Assembly: GCF_009192995.1 (NCBI RefSeq)
Contig: NZ_SDID01000005.1
Span: forward strand, 62,001 to 126,000
DNA from: Sulfurimonas indica
Lineage (GTDB): Bacteria > Campylobacterota > Campylobacteria > Campylobacterales > Sulfurimonadaceae
DNA length: 64,000 nt
Reading direction: 5' to 3'
Position numbers and translations under genes: made by a program. The notes under the pieces are model-generated. The model searched no databases, was not told the origin of the DNA, and saw only the letters and a list, made by a program, of their open reading frames with translations. Positions 54,640 through 63,652 of this stretch are shown piece by piece. Each line of letters starts with the position of its first letter. Position 1 is the first letter of the stretch.

Positions 54640-55446
54640 ATGAGTAAATATTCTCAAATAACTGACTATCTTGTACGTTTTTTAGAAAATGAAGTAAAAA
54701 AAACAGGAATTCAAAAAGTTGTGGTCGGTTTAAGTGGCGGGCTCGATTCTGCAGTTGTTGCAGTTTTGGCACAAAAAGCCTTTGGAGATGACTTACTGTG
54801 TGTGAAGATGCCATCACAATACTCTTCACAAAGTTCTTTGGATGATGCCGATGCTCTGTGTAATGACTTTGGTCTAAGAAATATTACCTGCTCTATCGCA
54901 CCGATGCTAGAAGCCTATGAAGCGATGCATCCTGAGTTAGACAATCTTCGCAAAGGAAACTTTTCAGCACGAATGCGGATGGCGACACTTTTTGATATCT
55001 CGGCACGTGAAAATGCACTTGTGCTGGGTACGAGTAACAAGAGTGAGCTGATGCTGGGGTATGGAACACTCTATGGTGATCTGGCATCGGCCGTCAATCC
55101 CATAGGAGATCTCTATAAGAGTGAAGTTTTTGAACTAGCAAGATATCTGGGAGTAACAGAGGCTATTATCAAAAAGGCACCGTCGGCAGATTTATGGAGT
55201 GGTCAGAGTGATGAAGCGGATTTGGGCTACACTTATGCTCAGCTTGACGGGGCAATGAAACTTTATGTAGATGAGAGACTCTCACGTGAGGATGTCATTG
55301 CAAAAGGGGTTGATGCGAAGATGCTAGATATGATTATACAGAGAATCTTTCGTAACCATTTTAAGCGAAAGATGCCAGTGATTGCAAAGCTTACATCACG
55401 AACATTGGGACATGATTTTAATTATCCACGGGATATAACCCTATAA
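54640..55446 (+). CDS. nadE: NH3-dependent NAD+ synthetase
   Basis: NadE amidates nicotinic acid adenine dinucleotide. The ATG at 54640 (268 aa) starts the usual M-S-K-Y-S-Q; a TTG 33 bases upstream is unlikely. The ATP-pyrophosphatase loop S-G-G-L-D-S is at 32-37. G-T-S-N-K-S-E near 130 and K-A-P-S-A-D-L-W near 175-182 are NadE hallmarks. No glutaminase domain is present, so ammonia is the donor. Confidence 0.94.
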   Translation: MSKYSQITDYLVRFLENEVKKTGIQKVVVGLSGGLDSAVVAVLAQKAFGDDLLCVKMPSQYSSQSSLDDADALCNDFGLRNITCSIAPMLEAYEAMHPELDNLRKGNFSARMRMATLFDISARENALVLGTSNKSELMLGYGTLYGDLASAVNPIGDLYKSEVFELARYLGVTEAIIKKAPSADLWSGQSDEADLGYTYAQLDGAMKLYVDERLSREDVIAKGVDAKMLDMIIQRIFRNHFKRKMPVIAKLTSRTLGHDFNYPRDITL

Positions 55447-55459
55447 GAAAGGAAAAAGT

Positions 55460-56593
55460 ATGAAAAAAACGATAACAATACCATTTAGCAGATATGAAAG
55501 CTCACGTGAGGCACATTCTAATGTGAGTGACGCACTCGATGGTGAAGATATCAAACAGGTAGAAGAGCTTGAAGCTGAATTTGCAGCTTATGTTGGAGCT
55601 TCATATGCACTGGCAACTTCACATGGAACAGCGGCACTGCATTTAGCGATGTTGGCACTTGATTTAAAGCGGGGTGACAAAGTGGTCTGTTCGGTAAATG
55701 CACATCCGAGTATTCCTGAAGTTGTACGCCATTTTGATGCAGAACCTGTGTTTATTGATATTGAAGAGGATACATACAATATCAATCTTGACAAACTTGA
55801 AGCTTATCTCGATGCGAACAGCTCAAAAAAGCTCAAGGCTGTCATAGTAACACATCTTGGTGGTGTGACTGTGGACTTGGAACGTCTCTATGCTATGGGT
55901 AGAAGTTATGGTGTAAAAATTGTTGAAGATGCGAGTGATGCTCTTGGTGCAACCTATAAGGGTAAGAAGATTGGCTCAACAGGAGCGGATATAGTATGCT
56001 TTAATTTCTCTCCGCATCTGAAGAAAAACATCTGTAATGGTGGTATGCTTGTAACAGATGATGATGAGATTATTGAGCGTGCAAGACTGCTTGCAAATCA
56101 TGCAATGGTACGTGATGAGGATGCACTCGAATATATCTATGATGTTGTAGATATTGGAAATGATTACCTTTTAAGTGAGCTCAATGCTGCTTATATTCGT
56201 GCACAGATTACAGAACAAGATGAAAACATCAAGCGCCAAAAAGAGATAGCAAAGATGTATTCAGAAAGTCTTGATGGTGTAGAGCATGTTACTGTTCCAC
56301 AGATGATTAACGAAGAGAATCCTTTTTCTTTATATATCATCAAAATAGATAAAAACCGCGACTCTTTTGCAGTTGCTCTGCGTGAGGAGGGAATAGGTAC
56401 AGGATTACATTATATTCCTCTGCATCTTTTAACATACTATAAATCAAAATATGCACTGCGTGTCAATGATTTTCCAGTTGCGCTTCGTTCATTTCAGCAG
56501 GTACTCTCTTTACCAATCTATGCAAATATGAGTGATGAGGATGTGGAAAAAGTGATTTCTACTATTAAAAAGATAGCAAAAACAAGAGTATAG
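55460..56593 (+). CDS. DegT/DnrJ/EryC1/StrS-family aminotransferase
   Basis: This 377-aa PLP-dependent enzyme belongs to the sugar aminotransferase family. Seen are T-S-H-G-T-A-A-L-H near 54-62, the pocket V-E-D-A-S-D-A-L-G near 154-162, and the Lys region F-S-P-H-L-K-K-N-I-C-N-G-G near 181-193. The last is two residues shorter than the usual K-x-x-x-x-x-E-G-G. Such enzymes make amino sugars for surface glycans. It lies between nadE and lpxK, in line with envelope work. Confidence 0.87.
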   Translation: MKKTITIPFSRYESSREAHSNVSDALDGEDIKQVEELEAEFAAYVGASYALATSHGTAALHLAMLALDLKRGDKVVCSVNAHPSIPEVVRHFDAEPVFIDIEEDTYNINLDKLEAYLDANSSKKLKAVIVTHLGGVTVDLERLYAMGRSYGVKIVEDASDALGATYKGKKIGSTGADIVCFNFSPHLKKNICNGGMLVTDDDEIIERARLLANHAMVRDEDALEYIYDVVDIGNDYLLSELNAAYIRAQITEQDENIKRQKEIAKMYSESLDGVEHVTVPQMINEENPFSLYIIKIDKNRDSFAVALREEGIGTGLHYIPLHLLTYYKSKYALRVNDFPVALRSFQQVLSLPIYANMSDEDVEKVISTIKKIAKTRV

Positions 56594-56600
56594 TATATCT

Positions 56601-57482
56601 TTGAAAAAAACAGTAGTTTTGTGGGTTGAGAAGTACTTCTACAACCCTTCGCTGCTGCAAAAATTTCTCTCATATTTCCTTCTGCCACTCTCATGGCTCT
56701 ATTGCTTTATCATGTATTTGCGATATAAACTCAAAACGCCCCAAGATTTTGGTATTAAAATCATCAGTGTCGGTAACTTGACAGTCGGTGGCAGTGGAAA
56801 AACTCCTCTTGTAACTGCTTTGGCAAAGAAAGAGAAGGACCCTGCCATCATTTTACGCGGTTATGGAAGAGTATCGCGAGGTTTGGTCATTGTCAAAGAT
56901 AAAACCGAGATACTGTGTGATGTTGCAACAAGTGGTGATGAAGCGATGATATATGCAAAAAAGCTGCCTCACGCAACGGTCATTGTCAGTGAAGATAGAA
57001 AACCGGCCATCATAAAAGCAAAAGAGCTAGGTTGTGATATCGTTTTTCTTGATGATGCGTATTCAAAACATGATATTAAAAAGAGAGATATTATCATTGA
57101 TGTTGCTACAAAGAATGGTTTCTGCCTGCCAAGCGGACCGTATCGTGAGCGTTTATGGAGTTCTAAAGAGGTAAAGGTTCTGCGTGAGGATGTTGATTTC
57201 TCCCGTGAGGTTACTCTTGTTGATGCAACAGCAAAGATGTCACTTGTGACTGCCATAGCAAGACCACAACGACTAGACAGATATCTGCCGGATAATATTG
57301 TGGCAAAACACTATTTCCCTGATCATTATAGTTTTTCAAAAGAGGAACTTAAGAAGATATTAGCCCAGGATGGTGCAACGTCACTTCTTGTAACATATAA
57401 AGATTATGTAAAGATAGAGCATTTTGGCCTGAAACTTTCACTTCTTGATCTGGAAGTAAAAGTCAAAGCAGATATTATTTAG
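56601..57482 (+). CDS. lpxK: Tetraacyldisaccharide 4'-kinase LpxK
   Basis: LpxK phosphorylates the lipid A precursor at the 4' position. The 293 aa have an N-terminal membrane-associated helix (about 20-42), the P-loop G-G-S-G-K-T-P-L-V near 57-65, and D-D-A-Y-S-K-H-D near 151-158, the site where most LpxK proteins have D-D-G-x-Q-H. It is slightly shorter than E. coli LpxK. Its stop overlaps the convergent DUF308 gene by eight bases. Confidence 0.92.
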   Translation: MKKTVVLWVEKYFYNPSLLQKFLSYFLLPLSWLYCFIMYLRYKLKTPQDFGIKIISVGNLTVGGSGKTPLVTALAKKEKDPAIILRGYGRVSRGLVIVKDKTEILCDVATSGDEAMIYAKKLPHATVIVSEDRKPAIIKAKELGCDIVFLDDAYSKHDIKKRDIIIDVATKNGFCLPSGPYRERLWSSKEVKVLREDVDFSREVTLVDATAKMSLVTAIARPQRLDRYLPDNIVAKHYFPDHYSFSKEELKKILAQDGATSLLVTYKDYVKIEHFGLKLSLLDLEVKVKADII

Positions 57483-58023
57483 ACATTTTTTTAAAGATGG
57501 AACCTGTAATCAGGAGTGCGATACCATCAAAAAAGAGGCTAAATCCTACAAGTAATCCGATAAGATAGAGTGAGCTAAACGGCCAACCAACGATAAATAA
57601 AATACCAATGAGCATAGAGAATATTGCATTGATCATCCACCATATCCAGCCTTTTGCAGGACGCATAGAAAGTGCCAGAGAAAAACCTGCAAAGGAGTCC
57701 ATAAAGAAGTATATTGCAAGAAGCAGTCCTACCGTCCCCACACCGCTCATTGGATAAAAGATTATAAAGAGTGAAATAGCAATGAGAATGAAGCTCTTCA
57801 ACCATCCAAAAATATCACTTTTGTTACTAACGTAGGTAAAATAGCCTGCCATAAATCCTGCAAACATCATCAACCATGCTACAAAAGTAACTGTTGCATA
57901 GGTCATAAAGACAGGTTCAACAATGCCCACAATTCCTAAAATAATAAAAATAATACCTGTAATCTTTGAGTATTTACTGAATTTTTCAAATAAATCTTCT
58001 TCTATGGGATATTTCCACATCAT
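57475..58023 (-). CDS. HdeD-like DUF308 membrane protein
   Basis: The 182 aa have six spans in three repeated hairpins, with short charged loops. G-I-V-G-I-V-E-P and P-M-S-G-V-G-T-V-G-L-L-L repeat the DUF308 pattern. HdeD of E. coli is linked to acid tolerance, but family function is poorly known. Single gene, convergent with lpxK. Confidence 0.82.
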   Translation of the reverse strand: MMWKYPIEEDLFEKFSKYSKITGIIFIILGIVGIVEPVFMTYATVTFVAWLMMFAGFMAGYFTYVSNKSDIFGWLKSFILIAISLFIIFYPMSGVGTVGLLLAIYFFMDSFAGFSLALSMRPAKGWIWWMINAIFSMLIGILFIVGWPFSSLYLIGLLVGFSLFFDGIALLITGSIFKKMSK

Positions 58024-58156
58024 AAATCCTTTTTTAATCTAACTTCCAAAAGTATAATACTATTAAGACAATCACAATGTTATTTATGTAGCATTTATCA
58101 GTAAATAATATAAAATTAGATAAAATTCTCCATTATATTGCAAGAAGGATAAAGCA

Positions 58157-59008
58157 TTGCAAGCAAAAATAGAGACTGTAAAAACACTCCTTGAGGCACT
58201 TCCGTTTATACGTGAATTTAGAAAAGAGATAGTAGTTATAAAATATGGTGGTTCAGCACAGACATCACCACAACTAAAAGAGAAGTTTGCCGAAGACATT
58301 TTATTGATGCACCTTGTAGGTATTAAACCTGTTATCATTCACGGTGGTGGTAAAAAGATCACCGATATGTTAGAAGCTTTGAAAATCGATACGAAGTTTA
58401 TCGATGGACAGCGTGTCACAACAAAAGAGACGATGCGAATTGTTGAGATGATACTCAGTGGTGAGATAAACAAAGAGATCGTTTCCCTTCTCAATTCTCA
58501 TGATGCAAAAGCGATAGGTATCAGTGGAAAAGATGCACACTTTATTACGGCTCAAGCAAAAGATTTTGAGAAGTGGGGGCTTACCGGTAATATAAACAAG
58601 GTAAAATCTGATGTAGTGCTAAACCTTGTAAAAGATGGCTTTATCCCTGTTATTGCACCAATTGCTGCGGGTGAGGAGATGGGACATCCCGGATTTAACA
58701 TCAATGCAGATTTGTGTGCTTCTTATGTGGCAAAATCAATCGGAGCAAACAAGATTATCTTCTTAACAGATACTCCGGGTGTGTTAGATAATGAAAAGAA
58801 CCTACTCTCATCTTTAACAAAAGAAGAGGTTGAAAAGCTTAAAGACAATGGGACTATTCACGGCGGTATGGTACCAAAGGTAGATGCCTGTCTTGAGGCG
58901 ATTGACGGGGGTGTTGCAAAGGCACACATCATTGACGGACGTGTAGAACATTCAATGTTACTTGAACTTTTTACATCAGAGGGTGTAGGAACCCAAATAG
59001 TTAAGTAA
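58157..59008 (+). CDS. argB: Acetylglutamate kinase
   Basis: ArgB phosphorylates N-acetylglutamate in arginine synthesis. The 283 aa show V-V-I-K-Y-G-G-S-A near 25-33, V-I-I-H-G-G-G-K-K near 59-67, N-I-N-A-D-L near 180, and D-G-R-V-E-H-S near 265. TTG start after AAGAAGGAT. It leads a plus-strand operon with hemA and proS. Confidence 0.95.
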   Translation: MQAKIETVKTLLEALPFIREFRKEIVVIKYGGSAQTSPQLKEKFAEDILLMHLVGIKPVIIHGGGKKITDMLEALKIDTKFIDGQRVTTKETMRIVEMILSGEINKEIVSLLNSHDAKAIGISGKDAHFITAQAKDFEKWGLTGNINKVKSDVVLNLVKDGFIPVIAPIAAGEEMGHPGFNINADLCASYVAKSIGANKIIFLTDTPGVLDNEKNLLSSLTKEEVEKLKDNGTIHGGMVPKVDACLEAIDGGVAKAHIIDGRVEHSMLLELFTSEGVGTQIVK

Positions 59009-59054
59009 TTGTTGCTATAATCGCAGCATAAATATTAAATTAAAGGATACGTAG

Positions 59055-59339
59055 ATGTACGAAGCACTATTTGAAGATGAAGATGATATCTTTGGAGGTT
59101 CTCCAAAGTCAAAATTCATGGATGTTGTTTTTAATGCAAACAATGACATTGTAAGACAAGAACTTGCAAACTTTATAGAAAAGGTAGCAACGATGGAGTT
59201 GATGCTAGAAGAGCATGTTGGTGAAGATATAGAGAGAGCTATACAACAGTACTATATCAAGCATCAAGATGCGTGTGATACAAAAGCAAAAAGTTTGTAT
59301 GTTGAACTTATGGGCGCAGTACTTTCACAAAGCGAATAG
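59055..59339 (+). CDS. DUF2018 family protein (HP0242-like)
   Basis: This 94-aa acidic, all-helical protein resembles H. pylori HP0242 by eye: a D-I-F-x-G-S-P-x-x-K-F-x-D-V-V-F start, a Leu/Glu-rich middle helix, and a C-terminal M-G-A-V-L-S-Q-S-E. HP0242 is known structurally as a small helical dimer with an unusual pseudo-knotted fold; its function is not known. The gene follows argB by 46 bases with an AAAGGATACG ribosome site. Confidence 0.75.
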   Translation: MYEALFEDEDDIFGGSPKSKFMDVVFNANNDIVRQELANFIEKVATMELMLEEHVGEDIERAIQQYYIKHQDACDTKAKSLYVELMGAVLSQSE

Positions 59340-59345
59340 TGTAAA

Positions 59346-59768
59346 GTGAGGTTGATTTTACAAGTTTTAGTGGCACTTTTTTTTCTCTTGAACAGTGTCA
59401 TTTTTGCCAATGATTTTAGAGAAGATTTTAAAATTACTCTAAAAAAGGATGAGCAAAAGAAAATTCTTGTAAAATACGGAAACAAAGAGAAAATTTTTGC
59501 ATTTAGATGGACACTTTATGTAAATGACGGACTTGTCGTACTGCATTCGTATGATAAATCCGTTGCTCAAAATGTGTTGTATCTAAATCATAAAAATCAA
59601 TCGATTCGGATTGTTTTAAGAAATGATGGGAAGAGTTTTTACAACTCTCCCTATTTTCTTTTAAAGTTTAATGAGTTTGATGCCAAGAAAAATGAAGCGA
59701 AATTTGAGCTTTATCTGTATGACAGTGCAATGCAGATTGAGTTGAAATTTTTAAAAAATAAAAATTAG
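59346..59768 (+). CDS. Exported hypothetical protein
   Basis: The 140 aa start with GTG six bases after the DUF2018 gene and have a signal peptide (M-R-L-I-L-Q-V-L-V-A-L-F-F-L-L to I-F-A near 21). The mature part is beta-rich with many Lys, Asn and Phe residues. No Cys or recognised motif. It lies between DUF2018 and the polyprenyl synthase gene. Function unknown; a periplasmic or outer-membrane-associated role is suggested only by the signal. Confidence 0.72.
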   Translation: MRLILQVLVALFFLLNSVIFANDFREDFKITLKKDEQKKILVKYGNKEKIFAFRWTLYVNDGLVVLHSYDKSVAQNVLYLNHKNQSIRIVLRNDGKSFYNSPYFLLKFNEFDAKKNEAKFELYLYDSAMQIELKFLKNKN

Positions 59769-59777
59769 AAGAGATAT

Positions 59778-60665
59778 ATGCAAAGAGTAGAAGCAGAATT
59801 AGCAAGATTGATTGAAGAGATAGATTATGATGAGGTAACGCGCCTTTTTAATAAACTCAGTGGCGGAAAAAGATTGCGTGCGAAACTAATACTAAAAATT
59901 GCAAAAGATGTAAAGGAAGCACCACTTTTAGCAGCTATCGTAGAGCTTATTCATGCTGCTTCACTCTTGCATGATGATGTTATCGATGATGCAGATACAC
60001 GTCGTGGTGTAGCTTCGGTAAATGCAACTGATGGCAGTAAAACGGCTGTAATGCTTGGTGATATTCTCTATTCGAAAGCTTTTACAGAGCTTGTTAACTT
60101 TGACAAAGAGGTAGCTCGTACTATCGCAGCATCCGTTACAGCACTTTCTAAAGGTGAGATGATGGATGTGAAGATGGCAGAGGCATTTAACTCTGATGAA
60201 GCTGCATATCTGGATATGCTCTATCTTAAAACTGCTACACTTATTGAAGCTGCAGCCAAAGCCGCAGCACTCCTTGCAGGAAAAGATGCTGAGTCTCACG
60301 CACTCTATGGAAGAAACTTAGGTCTTTCATTCCAGATCATCGATGATATTTTAGACATCACTTCGGATGAGGCCACACTTGGAAAACCTGCGATGAACGA
60401 CTATGTTGAAGGTAAATGTACACTGCCGTATATCTATCTTTATGAAACACTTGAGGGTAATGAAAAAGAGCGTCTTAAAGCTGCTCATGCAAAGAAGCTT
60501 GATGCAGATGAAAATGCATGGATAAAATCTAAAATGGATGAACATAAAACGATTGAGAAGTCATTTGGACTTGCAGTTGCACTCTCAAATGAAGCAAAAG
60601 AGGCTCTGCGTGAGGATGCAGAACTTGTCGGCATCTTAGATACCATGATACAAAGAAGTTACTAA
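59778..60665 (+). CDS. Polyprenyl diphosphate synthase (IspB-like)
   Basis: The 295-aa trans-prenyltransferase builds the side chain of menaquinone. G-G-K-R-L-R is at 29-34. The first Asp-rich motif D-D-V-I-D-D is at 66-71 and the second D-D-I-L-D near 187-191. The residues before the first Asp motif are small (A-A-S-L-L-H), which agrees with a long product. Chain length is not decidable by eye. It ends one base into hemA. Confidence 0.9.
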   Translation: MQRVEAELARLIEEIDYDEVTRLFNKLSGGKRLRAKLILKIAKDVKEAPLLAAIVELIHAASLLHDDVIDDADTRRGVASVNATDGSKTAVMLGDILYSKAFTELVNFDKEVARTIAASVTALSKGEMMDVKMAEAFNSDEAAYLDMLYLKTATLIEAAAKAAALLAGKDAESHALYGRNLGLSFQIIDDILDITSDEATLGKPAMNDYVEGKCTLPYIYLYETLEGNEKERLKAAHAKKLDADENAWIKSKMDEHKTIEKSFGLAVALSNEAKEALREDAELVGILDTMIQRSY

Positions 60666-61945
60666 TGCACTATTTAACAGTCAGTCTATCACATAAAAAC
60701 AGCGATATTGAGTTACGAGAAAAGTTTACATATACAGATGATGAGAAAGAGGGCTGCCTGAAGCGTTTGGTTCAGTCTCCTTCTATCAGCGAAGCGATGC
60801 TGCTTGCAACGTGTAACAGAATGGAGATCAGTGTTTGTTGTAGTGATATTGATGATGCATTGAACCATATTATGACACTGCTTACCTTTAAAGGTGGGCT
60901 CTCAGCCGAGTACTTAAAAGAGACGGCAGAGATCGTTGATGACAGTAGTGCGATTCATCACCTTTTTGCAGTGGCAAGTTCTATTGACTCTATGGTTGTC
61001 GGCGAGACACAGATAGCAGGGCAGCTTAAAGATGCTTTTCGTTTTGCACATGAAAAAGGTTATGCCGGTAAGAAGATGTCACGGGCACTCTCACACGCTT
61101 TTAAATGTGCTGCAAAAGTAAGAAACCATACAGATATCTCTTCCAAACCTGTCTCCGTTGCTTCTGTTGCAATCACACAGATAAAAGAACAGGTAAGTGA
61201 ACTGCATACAAAAAAAGCACTTGTTATCGGTGTAGGTGAGATGAGTGAGATATGTGCAAAACATTTAGTTTCGGATGGAGTAGAGACATACATTACAAAC
61301 AGAACAAAACAAAAGGCTGAAACACTTGCGCAAGAGTGCAGTGCAAAAGTGTATGATTTTGGAGATCTGCATAAGGCTGTCAATGAATTTGATATTATCT
61401 TTACGGCTACGAGTGCTTCATATCCTATCATTACCAATGAACTCGTTGAAAATGTAGACTTTAAAAGATTTTGGTTTGATTTGGCGATTCCAAGAGATAT
61501 CGATATAAACCAAAGAGATGATATCTATCTTTTTGTAGTCGATGATATTCAAGATATTGTTGAAGCAAATAGAGCTGAGAGAGAACAGTATGTACGTCAG
61601 GCACACGGAATTGTAGGACGTAGTGTTGTTGAGTTCTTTGAATGGCTTGATGCACTCAATGTTGAGCCGATTATCAAAGAGATTTACAAAAAGGCAGACA
61701 AAGCGGTAGAGACGGAGACACAACGTGCTCTTAAAAAAGGATTTATTCCAAAAGAGTATGAAATGCAAGCCAAAAAGATGGCTCAACAGGCAATCAAGAG
61801 ATTTTTGCATGATATGACAAAAAAGATGCGTGAAGCTTCCCATGAAGCAAAGAGTGATACGGTAACGGGTGCGATGCAGTACATCTTAAATGATGAACAT
61901 GACAATATCCCAGACCAATACAAACACCATTTAAAAAAGGATTAG
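60665..61945 (+). CDS. hemA: Glutamyl-tRNA reductase
   Basis: HemA makes glutamate-1-semialdehyde, the first step to all haems, including those of the nir/nor enzymes in this window. The 426 aa have the catalytic Cys50 in A-T-C-N-R-M-E, G-E-T-Q-I-A-G-Q near 113-120, and an NADPH loop V-I-G-V-G-E-M near 178-184. A C-terminal dimerisation helix region follows. Its ATG overlaps the prenyl synthase stop. Confidence 0.96.
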   Translation: MHYLTVSLSHKNSDIELREKFTYTDDEKEGCLKRLVQSPSISEAMLLATCNRMEISVCCSDIDDALNHIMTLLTFKGGLSAEYLKETAEIVDDSSAIHHLFAVASSIDSMVVGETQIAGQLKDAFRFAHEKGYAGKKMSRALSHAFKCAAKVRNHTDISSKPVSVASVAITQIKEQVSELHTKKALVIGVGEMSEICAKHLVSDGVETYITNRTKQKAETLAQECSAKVYDFGDLHKAVNEFDIIFTATSASYPIITNELVENVDFKRFWFDLAIPRDIDINQRDDIYLFVVDDIQDIVEANRAEREQYVRQAHGIVGRSVVEFFEWLDALNVEPIIKEIYKKADKAVETETQRALKKGFIPKEYEMQAKKMAQQAIKRFLHDMTKKMREASHEAKSDTVTGAMQYILNDEHDNIPDQYKHHLKKD

Positions 61946-61948
61946 ATT

Positions 61949-63652
61949 TTGAGAAGAAGCAGAGCATTTATTCCCACAACGAAAGAGGCACCGAATGATG
62001 CCTCACTTCCAAGTCACATCTTTTTAGCACGTGCTGGTTTTATCTCTCAAGTTGCAGCCGGACTTTATAACTATATGCCTTTGGCAAAACGTGTTATAAA
62101 AAAGATAGAAAATATTATAAACGAAGAGATGGCAGCTGCAGGAGCACAAGAGGTTGAACTCTCTTTTGTAACACCTGCATCACTTTGGGCAGAGAGTGGA
62201 AGAATTGAGAAATTTGGAAAAGAGCTTTTACGTTTTAAAGACAGAAAAGAGAATCTTTTTGTTTTAGGACCAACACATGAAGAGATGATGGTAGATTTGG
62301 TACGTAACCGTGTAACTTCGTATAAAAATCTGCCATTAAATCTTTACCAGATCAAGACAAAGTTCCGTGATGAAGCACGTCCAAGATTTGGTCTTATGCG
62401 TGGACGTGAGTTTATTATGAAAGATGGCTACAGTTTTCATGCAACGACAGAGGATTTGGACCGTGAATTTGATGCAATGGAAGCGGCATATAAAAAGATT
62501 CTTACGCGTTTAGGACTCGATTTTAGAGTCGTTGAGGCTGACAGTGGTGCTATTGGCGGGTCTGGTTCAAAAGAGCTGATGGTTTTAGCGGATAGTGGTG
62601 AAGATACAATAGCTGTCTGTTCAAAATGTGAATATGGTGCAAATATTGAAGCGGCAAAAAGAAGTACAAGAGCAGTTATTCCTGAAGCACCTGAAGCAAA
62701 TTTCAATAAATTTTTAACGCCGGATGTAAAAACAATCGATGAACTTGCAGAGTTTTTCAAGGTTGACCCGTACTATACTATTAAATGTGTTGCAAAGCGT
62801 GTTGTCTATGAAGATGAGAGTGAGATTGTTCTTTTCTTTGTACGAGGATGTGACAACCTTCAAGAGGTAAAAGCACTGAATGCTACAGATGCACTCGATA
62901 TTGTTGATGTAGATGAAGAGGAACTGCGTGAGATTGGTTTGGTCCCTGGTTTTATCGGGCCACTTGACCAAGACAAGGCAAAACATGTTATTGATGCTGA
63001 CCTCAAAGATGCTGCAAATATAATCTGTGGTGCAAATGAGCAAGATTATCACTTTGTCGGTGTTGACTTGGGTATACTCAGTGATGTTGCTTATTTTGCT
63101 GAGATAGCAGAGGTAAATGAGGGTGATATCTGTCCACATTGTGATGGAGTGCTCTCTTTTACAAAGGGAATCGAAGTAGGGCATATCTTTAAACTGGGTA
63201 CTACATACTCAGAGGCACTTAAAGCTGAGTTCTTAGATGAAAATGGAAAGTCTCAGCCTTTTATCATGGGAACGTACGGTATGGGAGTGAGTCGTTTGGT
63301 TGCCGCTGTAATCGAACAGCATCATGATGAACAGGGTTGTAAATGGACGAAAGCAACAGCACCATATATGGTAAACATTATGATCAGTAACATTAAAGAT
63401 GAAGCTCAGGTAGAGTTGGGTGAAAAGCTTTACGGACAACTTCAAGAGTCAGGTGTTGAAGTGATGCTTGATGATAGAAAAGAACGGTTTGGCTTTAAGA
63501 TGAAAGATGCGGAACTGATAGGTTTTCCATATACTATAATTATCGGTAAAGAGCTTGCAAATGGTGCGGTACAGATTTATGATCGCCAAACGACTGAGAA
63601 AACATTAGTGCCGGCAGATGATATCTATGCACAAATTATGGAACTTCTTTAG
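61949..63652 (+). CDS. proS: Prolyl-tRNA synthetase
   Basis: The 567-aa class II synthetase is of the bacterial type with an inserted YbaK-like editing domain (about 225-385). Seen are the motif 2 region [11 protein letters not shown] near 136-146, [11 protein letters not shown] near 151-161, and motif 3 G-M-G-V-S-R near 447-452. TTG start after AAAAAAGG. Normal length. Confidence 0.95.
   Translation: MRRSRAFIPTTKEAPNDASLPSHIFLARAGFISQVAAGLYNYMPLAKRVIKKIENIINEEMAAAGAQEVELSFVTPASLWAESGRIEKFGKELLRFKDRKENLFVLGPTHEEMMVDLVRNRVTSYKNLPLNLYQIKTKFRDEARPRFGLMRGREFIMKDGYSFHATTEDLDREFDAMEAAYKKILTRLGLDFRVVEADSGAIGGSGSKELMVLADSGEDTIAVCSKCEYGANIEAAKRSTRAVIPEAPEANFNKFLTPDVKTIDELAEFFKVDPYYTIKCVAKRVVYEDESEIVLFFVRGCDNLQEVKALNATDALDIVDVDEEELREIGLVPGFIGPLDQDKAKHVIDADLKDAANIICGANEQDYHFVGVDLGILSDVAYFAEIAEVNEGDICPHCDGVLSFTKGIEVGHIFKLGTTYSEALKAEFLDENGKSQPFIMGTYGMGVSRLVAAVIEQHHDEQGCKWTKATAPYMVNIMISNIKDEAQVELGEKLYGQLQESGVEVMLDDRKERFGFKMKDAELIGFPYTIIIGKELANGAVQIYDRQTTEKTLVPADDIYAQIMELL

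Noticed and set aside
62714-63184. 156-codon open frame antisense to proS
   Set aside because: It lies entirely inside the conserved proS coding region, has a Cys/Ile/Asn-rich unlikely composition and no ribosome site.
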